Below the pieces are notes generated by a model. It was not told the DNA's origin, did no database searches, and saw nothing but the letters and a program-made list of their open reading frames with translations. A stretch of DNA of 34,436 bases from an uncultured Bacilli bacterium (lineage in GTDB: Bacteria > Bacillota_I > Bacilli_A > RF39 > UBA660): positions 1 through 34,436 of the forward strand of contig CALVXN010000007.1 of NCBI GenBank assembly GCA_944371315.1, read 5' to 3'. Positions 1 to 5,287 of the stretch are shown piece after piece (position 1 is the stretch's first letter; every line of letters begins with the position of its first letter). Both the position numbers and the translations under genes were made by a program.

Positions 1-13
1 TCGAGGATTTAAC
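1..13 (+). rRNA. 23S rRNA, extreme 3' end (partial)
   Basis: The first bases, TCGAGGATTTAAC, match the conserved closing sequence of Firmicute 23S rRNA (TCGAGGACTTAACC-like), which pairs with the 5' end of 23S. A 5S gene half follows in the same direction at the usual distance. The exact mature end is uncertain because only about a dozen bases are visible. Confidence 0.6.
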
Positions 14-58
14 TTATTAATATATTACTAATTGATGTGATGCATTATCAGGTTTTTT

Positions 59-75
59 AAAGGACAAAATCCTTT
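59..75 (+). other. 23S-5S spacer hairpin
   Basis: AAAGGA (59-64) and TCCTTT (70-75) form a short stem with a CAAAA loop just before the 5S 5' end. It may be a processing structure in the rRNA precursor; it has no T-tract of a terminator. Confidence 0.35.
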
Positions 76-76
76 A

Positions 77-125
77 TTGGTAACGATAGCTTAGGTGGTA
101 CACCTCTTCCCATCCCGAACAGAGA
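77..125 (+). rRNA. rrf: 5S rRNA, 5' half of host gene, split by the element
   Basis: This is the first half of a 5S rRNA gene: helix I strand TTGGTAAC (77-84), helix II strand TTAGGT (91-96), helix III strand CTCT (104-107) and the conserved CCATCCCGAACAG block. Past base 125 the sequence stops fitting 5S, and no partner for helix I follows nearby. The partners lie 10 kb away in 10098-10151: GTTGCCAA pairs with TTGGTAAC (one G-U), ACCTAA with TTAGGT. AGAG (121-124) pairs with CTCT locally. Joining 77-125 to 10098-10151 gives a well-formed 103-nt 5S. The gene was evidently whole and has been split by integration. Confidence 0.9.
110..125 (+). repeat. attL core (direct repeat)
   Basis: CCATCCCGAACAGAGA is identical to 10082-10097. 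It lies at the helix III/loop region, one of the most conserved parts of 5S. After one mismatch (T126 against A10098) the match resumes for GTT, so recombination could extend a few bases further. It is read as the recombination core because it is the point where the host 5S sequence breaks. Confidence 0.85.
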
Positions 126-188
126 TGTTTAGAGATTTAGCCCATAAAAAAGTTATTGTTATTTGTATAAAAATATTGTTAAAAATTT

Positions 189-292
189 AGTTGTGTTGAT
201 AGCCAAGTGGAAATACCCTTACCCATCCCGAACAAGGAAGTCAAGCACTTGAACGCCGAAAATAGTATATGCGAAGATAGGAAAATGCAACT
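189..292 (+). rRNA. rrf: Complete 5S rRNA gene carried by the element
   Basis: This is a full-length 104-nt 5S. Helix I AGTTGTG (189-195) pairs with TGCAACT (286-292) with wobble pairs; helix II CAAGTG (204-209) pairs with CACTTG (246-251); helix III CCTT (217-220) pairs with AAGG (234-237). The CCATCCCGAAC and ACGCCGAA blocks are intact. It differs from the split host 5S at many positions, but the stem differences are compensatory, so it looks functional rather than decayed. It lies between the attL core and the left arm sites, that is, inside the element, in line with the rRNA operon, and ends in a T-run (294-302). It is inferred to replace the 5S broken by integration. Confidence 0.88.
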
Positions 293-306
293 ATTTTTTT
301 TTGCTT

Positions 307-343
307 AAAAAAGACTAAACCATTCAAAAATTTAGTCTTTTTA
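307..343. terminator. Bidirectional terminator between 5S and integrase
   Basis: AAAAAAGACTAAA (307-319) pairs with TTTAGTCTTTTT (331-342) around an 11-nt loop. A-runs and T-runs on both flanks let it act in both directions. It would stop rRNA read-through from entering antisense to the integrase gene and end the integrase transcript. Confidence 0.8.
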
Positions 344-358
344 TTATGTTATTTTTTG

Positions 359-382
359 CTAGGTGTCCCACTAGGTGTCCCA
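359..382 (+). repeat. Left arm-type sites, two tandem 12-mers
   Basis: CTAGGTGTCCCA is repeated twice in tandem (359-370 and 371-382). The same AGGTGTCCCA core recurs twice with the same 12-bp period and orientation at 9953-9974. Paired repeats at both ends of an element beside a tyrosine recombinase are typical of arm sites bound by the integrase N-terminal domain. The integrase stop codon lies inside the second copy. Confidence 0.75.
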
Positions 383-1576
383 CTTTTTTGAACTTTCTCT
401 AAGATTAGTGCGAAAATTAGTTAGGTCATTTGCTAGAGATATTTTTCTTTCTTTGTACATATGCCCATATTCATTTGATGTAGTCCTAATATCTTTATGT
501 CTTAATCTTGCTTTAATATCTTCTAATGTTTTACCCATATAAATTAGTAAAGCAGCATGACTATGCCTTAATTTATGTGGAGTAATGTTTTTGTCAATTC
601 CTGCGCGTTTTAGATACTTTTTAAGCATATCTCTAATAGCTTTATCGCCTATTACTTCACATTTACCTCTATTATTAGCAAAAAGATATTTACTAGTAAT
701 GTTATGAGCTTTCCTATATTCAAGAAAGGTTTTATATGTTTCAACTGTAATGTCATCGAGAAATAAATCATCCATTGCTTCATCAGTTTTTGCTTTTTGT
801 CTAATTTTACCTTTATAATAGGTTTCAGTAATGTTTAAAGATGTACCTTGTTCTGTAGTAACTATACTATCTGTTGAAAGAGCCAACATCTCACTAATTC
901 TTAAACCAGTATAAAATAGAAGTTGAATAATGAATAAATCTCTAATATTATCCACAACTGATAATAATTGCATAAATTCTTGATAAGTAAGATATTCTTT
1001 TTCTTTTTTTACTTTTTTAAAGTTGCCTACTACACCTGCAGGGTTATAAGGTACTAACTTCTTTCTAACACAATAATTAAGAAAAGCAGATAATTGTTTG
1101 TGAACTTTAATAAGTGTTTGATTACTTAGGCTTTTATCTTTTTCTCGTAAACAAGTCATAGACAATAGATCCTGATGAAACTTATAAATATGTTCTTCTG
1201 AAATTTCAGAAATTTTAACATTACCTAGTTTCGGAAGTATTTGATTTTTAAATATGGCTTTTTTACCATCTACAGTAGATTCGGCTAAATTACCCTTTTT
1301 AACTTCTAATTCACATTCTTTAATATATGAAGCAAAAGCATCTTTAAAAAGACTACCTTTTTTAGGTAGACTATCTAATTGTTTAAATTTTACTCTTTCT
1401 TCGGCTATATAGTTTTGAGCTTCCTTTATAGTTTTTAAATTAATCTTTCTTCTTTTAATTCGTTTATTATATAATTTATCGTATAATGCAAATGCAACTG
1501 CATAAGTTCCATTTGTTTTATGTTTATAGATATAATCATAGTTCGTTTTTTGGTAATCTTCTTTAAAATTAATCAT
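371..1576 (-). CDS. int: Tyrosine recombinase (integrase)
   Basis: A 401-residue site-specific recombinase of the Tn916/phage integrase family, expected to catalyse integration and excision at the 5S core. The N-terminus (about 10-65) looks like an AP2-type arm-binding domain, 75-180 is a SAM-like core-binding domain, and the rest is catalytic. Active-site residues are visible: R226 (TGLRISEM), K263 region, H334 and R337 (TPHKLRHSH), H360 (RLRHKD), and nucleophile Y370 (NEYGHM). The start ATG has a good AGGAGAAG ribosome site. The gene ends within the left arm repeats, so its 3' end is constrained by att DNA. It points leftward, away from the regulators. Confidence 0.95.
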   Translation of the reverse strand: MINFKEDYQKTNYDYIYKHKTNGTYAVAFALYDKLYNKRIKRRKINLKTIKEAQNYIAEERVKFKQLDSLPKKGSLFKDAFASYIKECELEVKKGNLAESTVDGKKAIFKNQILPKLGNVKISEISEEHIYKFHQDLLSMTCLREKDKSLSNQTLIKVHKQLSAFLNYCVRKKLVPYNPAGVVGNFKKVKKEKEYLTYQEFMQLLSVVDNIRDLFIIQLLFYTGLRISEMLALSTDSIVTTEQGTSLNITETYYKGKIRQKAKTDEAMDDLFLDDITVETYKTFLEYRKAHNITSKYLFANNRGKCEVIGDKAIRDMLKKYLKRAGIDKNITPHKLRHSHAALLIYMGKTLEDIKARLRHKDIRTTSNEYGHMYKERKISLANDLTNFRTNLRESSKKWDT

Positions 1577-1598
1577 TAATTTACTTCTCCTATCTTTT

Positions 1599-1614
1599 CT
1601 AATTTTGAAATTAG
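1599..1614. promoter_or_regulatory. Palindrome upstream of the small RNA and int
   Basis: CTAATTT-TG-AAATTAG is a perfect 7-bp inverted repeat. It occupies the place where a -35 box of the rightward small-RNA promoter would be, and lies in the leader of the leftward integrase gene. It could be an operator controlling either; no second copy was found at the regulator promoters. Confidence 0.45.
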
Positions 1615-1623
1615 TGCTATAAT
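1615..1623 (+). promoter_or_regulatory. Extended -10 promoter of the small RNA
   Basis: TGCTATAAT is a perfect extended -10 element reading rightward. No good -35 is present, which is acceptable for extended -10 promoters. Transcription would start near 1629-1632. Confidence 0.55.
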
Positions 1624-1628
1624 AGGAG

Positions 1629-1721
1629 TACAGAAAAAAAGTTGTTCTTTGGTAGATTAATTTTTTATTCTGTACGCTATTATTAGCGGTGAGTTAGTGT
1701 TGGCGCACTAGCTCTTTTTTT
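1629..1721 (+). ncRNA. Candidate trans-acting antisense small RNA
   Basis: A rightward intergenic transcript of about 93 nt is predicted between two leftward genes. After the extended -10 box come three stems: GTACAGAA (1628-1635) with TTCTGTAC (1668-1675), extended by A-T pairs across a mismatch and enclosing a 22-nt loop (1641-1662); GCTA/TAGC (1676-1679, 1685-1688); and a terminator stem GAGTTAGTG (1691-1699) with CACTAGCTC (1706-1714), one G-U, then a run of T. Bases 1645-1666, mostly in the first loop, are the exact reverse complement of 2490-2511 in the leader of the excisionase-like gene. Both transcripts come from the same strand, so the RNAs can pair. Promoter, folds and complementarity are seen; function is inferred. 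Confidence 0.65.
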
Positions 1722-1722
1722 A

Positions 1723-2118
1723 TTATTTAATCATATCAATAGTTGTTAATATGTATTTTAGTTTTTGCTTATCTAATTTAGACAATTCACTAAGGCATTT
1801 ATATAGTAATTTACTATCTTCAGAATTATATATTATGTTTTTAATATTTAATAGTAATTTACTTTCTTCTGTATCATCTACTATATGCAAGCTGTCATCA
1901 ATATCATGTTCTTCAGTAAGCATAGGAATTGAAACACCTAAGCATTCTGCAATTGCTTTAATTTTACTTAACTTTGCATAGCAATAACCTTTTTCATAAT
2001 CCCTTATTGAATTATAAGGTATGCCTGTATCATCTTCTATATCCTTCCTACTTTTTCCTTTTAATTTCATATAATATTTAAGATTTTTACTAAAAATTTC
2101 TTTTTTTCTTGTGTTCAT
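1723..2118 (-). CDS. XRE-family (CI-like) repressor
   Basis: A 131-residue protein with an N-terminal helix-turn-helix (about 10-65: IFSKNLKYYMKLKGKSRK, then DIEDDTGIPYNSIRDYEKG) and an acidic to lysine-rich C-terminal region with no protease or metal motif recognised. I start it at MNTRKK because GGAGGGAT sits just upstream and because the longer reading runs into the promoter. It faces a Cro-like gene across a divergent promoter region, the classic layout of a lysogeny-type switch, so it probably keeps excisionase and replication genes silent. Without an S24 peptidase domain, induction probably depends on another signal or protein. Confidence 0.85.
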   Translation of the reverse strand: MNTRKKEIFSKNLKYYMKLKGKSRKDIEDDTGIPYNSIRDYEKGYCYAKLSKIKAIAECLGVSIPMLTEEHDIDDSLHIVDDTEESKLLLNIKNIIYNSEDSKLLYKCLSELSKLDKQKLKYILTTIDMIK

Positions 2119-2138
2119 AGTATCCCTCCGACAAAAAT

Positions 2139-2167
2139 ATAATACCATAAGAAAAATCATTTTTCAA
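2139..2167 (-). promoter_or_regulatory. Promoter of the XRE repressor gene
   Basis: Leftward -35 TTGAAA (complement of 2162-2167), a 17-bp spacer and -10 TATTAT (complement of 2139-2144). It sits about 20 bp before the repressor start codon. Confidence 0.75.
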
Positions 2168-2209
2168 GAGAAAAAAAGTAAAAAAATTATGAAAAATTGC
2201 AAAAATGTA

Positions 2210-2237
2210 TTGACATTAAAAGAAATATAATTATAAT
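2210..2237 (+). promoter_or_regulatory. Promoter of the cro-xis-rep operon
   Basis: TTGACA (2210-2215), a 16-bp spacer, then TATAAT (2232-2237): a near-consensus vegetative promoter. It reads rightward into the Cro-like gene, the excisionase and the helicase. It lies back to back with the repressor promoter. Confidence 0.8.
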
Positions 2238-2282
2238 AGATGGCATATCAACTCATTAAATGGGTTTAGAAAGGAGAAAAAA

Positions 2283-2468
2283 ATGACATTAAAAGATATA
2301 AGAGAAAGTAAAAACTGGTCATTGGAAACAGCTTGTAAAGCCTTCTGTATTGATGCAGAAACACTTATCAACTATGAAACTGGTAAAGAAGTTCCAGATA
2401 TGTGGATATTAGATATCATATTAAATGTGCTTGAATTAGATTATGATGACATTATTTTTGATTCCTAA
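2283..2468 (+). CDS. Small XRE/Cro-like DNA-binding protein
   Basis: A 61-residue protein consisting almost only of a helix-turn-helix domain (MTLKDIRESKNWSLETACKA, then AETLINYETGKEVPDMW), like Cro-type or truncated XRE regulators. An AAAGGAG ribosome site precedes the ATG. It is the first gene after the strong rightward promoter and opposite the larger repressor, so it probably opposes or modulates that repressor. An inverted repeat, CCTAA...TTAGG, overlaps and follows its stop codon (about 2464-2479) and could attenuate or process the message before the excisionase gene. Confidence 0.8.
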   Translation: MTLKDIRESKNWSLETACKAFCIDAETLINYETGKEVPDMWILDIILNVLELDYDDIIFDS

Positions 2469-2489
2469 GTGATTTAGGAAATGAAATGC

Positions 2490-2511
2490 AAAAAATTAAT
2501 CTACCAAAGAA
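2490..2511 (+). promoter_or_regulatory. Small-RNA target in the excisionase leader
   Basis: This 22-nt stretch is the perfect reverse complement of 1645-1666, which lies mainly in the loop of the candidate small RNA. It sits 11 nt before the AAGGAGGA ribosome site (2523-2530) of the excisionase-like gene. The match stops abruptly on both sides. Confidence 0.6.
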
Positions 2512-2538
2512 TAAATTTAAATAAGGAGGACAAGTTTT

Positions 2539-2718
2539 ATGGCTAGTAATATGTTTGATGTTAAACAATTAGCAGAATACTTGAATGTTAGTGTCTCACT
2601 TTTACGAAAACTAGTTCGCCGTAATGAGATACCATACAATAGAATTGGAGTTAAGCTTATGTTTCAGAAGAACGAAATAGATAAATGGTTAAAAGATAAT
2701 ATGAATTCAAATAAATAG
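2539..2718 (+). CDS. xis: Excisionase-like MerR/HTH_17 protein
   Basis: A 59-residue protein, MASNMFDVKQLAEYLNVSVS..., ending in a lysine/asparagine tail. It has the excisionase-family winged-helix pattern: 'VKQLAEYLNVS' for the first helices, then 'LVRRNEIPYNRIG' and 'FQKNEIDKWLK' for the wing and last helix. Such proteins bend att DNA and steer a tyrosine recombinase toward excision. The start has a strong AAGGAGGA site. It lies between the Cro-like gene and the helicase, 20 bp before the latter. Its leader carries the small-RNA target, so it may be controlled after transcription. Confidence 0.8.
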   Translation: MASNMFDVKQLAEYLNVSVSLLRKLVRRNEIPYNRIGVKLMFQKNEIDKWLKDNMNSNK

Positions 2719-2738
2719 TTGAGGAAAGGATATGTTAT

Positions 2739-3866
2739 ATGGATATAAATATTGATAATTTAGTTGCAGATTTGAAAGTTGATTATAAAGACCAGAGTGT
2801 ACTAACAACACCATCACCTGAATTAGAAAAAGTAAACCAGTTTTTTTCTGATATTACTTCTAATGATAAAGGTGTAGAAAATTTGTTATTTCAAATACTG
2901 GGAAATGCCATGTGTAAGACAGCCGTTATGCAAAAAGCCTTTATCTTCAAAGGCAAAGGCAGGAATGGCAAGAGTCGTTTGTTTAGAATACTAGAGGCTA
3001 TTTTGGGAGAACAACAATGTTCTTATGAAACTTTAGAAACTCTTTCGGGAAATAAATCAGGTAGTAAAACAAATGCTAGATTTTTAAAAGGATGTACGGT
3101 TAATATTAGTGAAGACCAGCAACAACCCAGATATATTAATCATTCTATACTTAATAAGATTATATCAGGAGATACTATTTCAGAAATTAAAGGTAAAGAA
3201 AGAATAGTATTTAGACCTTATGCAACAATGTTGTTTTCTGTAAACGATGTGATAGACTTCAAAGAAACTAAAATATGTATTACTGATAGAATCGTAGTCA
3301 TTCAATTCAATTCAACGTTTATTGAAAATCGTAATATTAACATTGAATATGAATTATGCCAACCAAAAGCATTGCAAATAATAGCAACTAGAGCTATTAA
3401 TGCTTTTAAAGAGGTGTTAAAAAATGGGAAATTCACTATACCTCCTGTCGTGGAGTTAGAAACAAACAGATACTTTATGGACTGTAATAATGTGATAGAA
3501 TTCTGTAATTTGTTTCCAATAAAGGAATTTATGGTTAAAGACAGATACCATAAAGAATACTGTAAGTGGTGTGCTTCAAATAATTTAGAAGCCTACAATA
3601 ATGTTAAATTTGGTAAAGAAGTATTAAATTTAGGATATCGTTCTGAAAGATTTACTTTTGGTAGAAAGAAAATCACTTGTTATGTTTCTCCAAATTTTAA
3701 CAATACTGAAAACAAGAATATTTATCATAGATATCTCAAGGAAAATGGTATAAGTGAGGAAGCTGGTAGGATATATGATGAAGCTACATTAGTAGCAACC
3801 TTTGGTATTCCCCCATTTGATGAGTACTTATGGAAATGCAATAACAATACAGAAAATACTAAATAA
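2739..3866 (+). CDS. D5-like SF3 helicase (replication protein)
   Basis: A 375-residue helicase of the phage/plasmid P4/D5 type, expected to unwind the element's origin. Walker A is GKGRNGKS (72-79), the Walker B-like motif is VNISED (121-126), the sensor strand is MLFSVND (164-170) and the likely arginine finger is in DRIVVIQF (R184). A C-terminal winged-helix-like region (about 250-345) follows. The primase domain usual in larger members is absent, so priming must come from the host or this is a helicase-only initiator. Start chosen after GAGGAAAGGA; it is cotranscribed with xis. Origin-like repeats lie directly downstream. Confidence 0.88.
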   Translation: MDINIDNLVADLKVDYKDQSVLTTPSPELEKVNQFFSDITSNDKGVENLLFQILGNAMCKTAVMQKAFIFKGKGRNGKSRLFRILEAILGEQQCSYETLETLSGNKSGSKTNARFLKGCTVNISEDQQQPRYINHSILNKIISGDTISEIKGKERIVFRPYATMLFSVNDVIDFKETKICITDRIVVIQFNSTFIENRNINIEYELCQPKALQIIATRAINAFKEVLKNGKFTIPPVVELETNRYFMDCNNVIEFCNLFPIKEFMVKDRYHKEYCKWCASNNLEAYNNVKFGKEVLNLGYRSERFTFGRKKITCYVSPNFNNTENKNIYHRYLKENGISEEAGRIYDEATLVATFGIPPFDEYLWKCNNNTENTK

Positions 3867-3873
3867 CTCGATA

Positions 3874-4126
3874 ATGCCTCTCCTAGGCTCTGACAGGCTC
3901 TAGGAGAGCTTTTATCATATAGGGCGATAAAAAATTTGTAAAAATAGTTATGCCTCTCCTAGGGTCCCCCTAGTTGCATAAGGAGGTTTTAATAGGGAAG
4001 CCCTAGGAGAAGCATAACTTCATATTTAGGAATATTGCTATGCCACTATGCCACTATGGCATATATAGTATATTTAATTTTAAATTTATAATCAAATATA
4101 AGAAAACTATAGTTATTTCACTATAG
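3874..4126. other. Putative replication origin with iteron-like repeats
   Basis: This non-coding stretch behind the helicase is rich in ordered repeats. ATGCCTCTCCTAGG occurs at 3874-3887 and 3950-3963. A 19-bp inverted repeat with one mismatch spans 3946-3964 and 4001-4019 (AGTTATGC... / ...GCATAACT). Further on are ATGCCACT twice then ATGGCAT (about 4039-4062), and a palindromic ACTATAGTT twice (about 4107-4128), embedded in AT-rich DNA. Repeats next to an SF3 initiator gene are typical of satellite and plasmid origins, which is the basis of the call. Confidence 0.6.
3878..3914 (+). terminator. Hairpin after the helicase gene
   Basis: CTCTCCTAG (3878-3886) pairs perfectly with CTAGGAGAG (3900-3908), followed by CTTTTATC. 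It could end the cro-xis-rep transcript, though the T-tract is short. Its stem also forms part of the origin-like repeats. Confidence 0.5.
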
Positions 4127-4291
4127 TTAATTCTTACTAATTTTTCTAATATCTACTTTACTTTCATTTTCTAAATTATTCTTCTCATTACATTTTGAAT
4201 TATTATTATACTTATTATTTTTTGAATTTGAATTTTGATTATTATTATTGTTGTTATTATGATTACTTATACTATTAGAATTATTTATCAC
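4127..4291 (-). pseudogene. Asn-rich reading-frame remnant
   Basis: The leftward frame reads VINNSNSISNHNNNNNN, then QNSNSKNNKYNNN and a charged tail ending VDIRKISKN. It looks like the Asn-rich C-terminal tail of a larger protein, such as a plasmid or phage replication initiator. No credible start exists: the only candidate is a GTG at 4291 without a ribosome site, and the frame is closed upstream. It may be a truncated gene whose front was lost or replaced by the structured block at 4295-4530, or simply TTA/ATT-rich DNA. Confidence 0.3.
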
Positions 4292-4294
4292 GTA

Positions 4295-4530
4295 GTCAAG
4301 AAAAACTTAAGCCTCACACACTTTAGAATTTCTTTCAAATTGTTGATATTTACATTATTAAACAACTACGGTCAGATAAATTAACGGTCTGGGTTCTTAT
4401 GTGTTACCACATAATGTCCAGTATGACGGTCGGGTCGAGGTTGTTTTAACAACAAAAATACTTAGGTGTGAACTAGTATTCAAGGACTCCACAATTGTTC
4501 CGTATCTGACTTGACCAAGTTTTTTAAAAA
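4295..4530. ncRNA. Compact, highly structured block; candidate RNA or cis-acting site
   Basis: Self-complementary segments are dense here and G+C looks higher than in the surroundings. Outer pairing: GTCAAG (4295-4300) with CTTGAC (4510-4515). Inner long-range stem: GTCAGATA (4371-4378) with TATCTGAC (4503-4510). Hairpins: CTGG (4389-4392)/CCAG (4418-4421) closing TTATGTG-TTAC-CACATAA (4397-4414); GTTGT-TTTA-ACAAC (4440-4453); AATACT/AGTATT (4457-4462, 4475-4480). The last loop contains GTGTGA (4466-4471), which can pair with TCACAC (4314-4319) as a pseudoknot. All frames are closed. Strand is undecided; a rightward RNA would end in the T-run at 4521 or the terminator at 4570. It could instead be part of the origin. 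Confidence 0.45.
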
Positions 4531-4598
4531 TCATTACATTAAAGATAAGATATACCTTTTTTAATGATTAGGACATTATCTCTTATTGGGTCCTTTTT
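4526..4598. terminator. Paired terminators downstream of the clpP-like operon
   Basis: Two adjacent hairpins are visible. AATCATTA...TAATGATT (about 4529-4568), read leftward, is followed by T residues and would end the clpP-like operon. AGGAC (4570-4574)/GTCCT (4590-4594) followed by TTTT ends transcripts coming from the left. Confidence 0.6.
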
Positions 4599-4670
4599 AA
4601 TAATGTAATAGTAAATATTTTTCGTATTCACTATCATAATATATATAACCTAATCCGATTTTAATCACAT

Positions 4671-5255
4671 TTAGTTTTTAACTAACACTTTATCGACTAA
4701 ACCATATGCAAGTGCATCTTCTGCATTAAACCACTTGTCTTTTAATTGAATATCATCTCTAACTTGTTCAATACTTTTTCCTGTATTATCTGATAATAAC
4801 TTTATAATGCGTTCATTTAAAGCATTAGAATGTTCAAAATCAATTTTTACTTCTCCGATTTTACCTATATTAATTGTACTTACTTCATGTATCATAACTT
4901 CACTATTCGGAGTTATATATCTTTTGCCTTTTGTTCCACCACTAAGAATTACAGCAGCCATTGAAGCACATCTTCCAATACATATTGTTTGAATATCGCT
5001 TTTTACCATTTGCATTGCGTCATAAATAGCCATTCCTTCGGAAACAGTACCACCAGGAGAATTAATATAAAATATTATATCTTTCTTGCTTTTCATAGAA
5101 TCTAGTTTTAATAGTTGTTCTACTATTTCATCAGCTTCTTCTCTGCCAATAGACTTATTTAAACGAATTATACGATTATCAAATAATTTTATTTCAGAGG
5201 GGGTTTTAGGTTTAGTCTCTTTCTTCTTTTTCTTTTTTGGTTTCTTAGTACTCAT
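4671..5255 (-). CDS. ClpP-like serine peptidase
   Basis: A ClpP-fold peptidase of 194-197 residues. Numbering from the upstream ATG at 5264, the triad is complete and correctly spaced: S101 (GRCASMAA), H126 (SEVMIHEV) and D176 (QLKDKWFNAEDA). The substrate-handling motif YINSPGG (66-72) is present. The N-terminus differs from housekeeping ClpP: a lysine tract of about 20 residues replaces the propeptide/axial-loop start. I prefer the ATG at 5255 because the AGGAAGG site abuts the upstream one. It is last in a leftward operon after an MBL nuclease and SSB. No Clp ATPase is in the element, so it would have to use a host unfoldase or act alone. Role unknown; it may be regulatory proteolysis or defence. 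Confidence 0.9.
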   Translation of the reverse strand: MSTKKPKKKKKKETKPKTPSEIKLFDNRIIRLNKSIGREEADEIVEQLLKLDSMKSKKDIIFYINSPGGTVSEGMAIYDAMQMVKSDIQTICIGRCASMAAVILSGGTKGKRYITPNSEVMIHEVSTINIGKIGEVKIDFEHSNALNERIIKLLSDNTGKSIEQVRDDIQLKDKWFNAEDALAYGLVDKVLVKN

Positions 5256-5287
5256 ATTTTTCATTCCTTCCTAATTTATTATAAATA

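Noticed and set aside
126-176. Continuation of the first 5S past the core as a complete but degenerate gene
   Set aside because: Only scattered similarity remains, the length is too short, and helix I would rely on wobble pairs. The true continuation is at 10098.
189-292. The inner 5S as a native second 5S gene of the rRNA operon rather than element cargo
   Set aside because: The matched 16-bp cores lie outside it (110 and 10082), and the host 5' half pairs only with the distant 3' half. It is therefore inside the element. A recombined tandem array is possible but needs more steps.
3874-4019. A small CRISPR-like array
   Set aside because: There are only two or three copies of ATGCCTCTCCTAGG in mixed orientation with uneven spacing and no cas genes; it fits origin iterons.
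4671-5255. Phage head-maturation protease (ClpP-like S49/S14 prohead type)
   Set aside because: No portal or capsid gene is near, and the motif order and triad spacing match true ClpP more closely.
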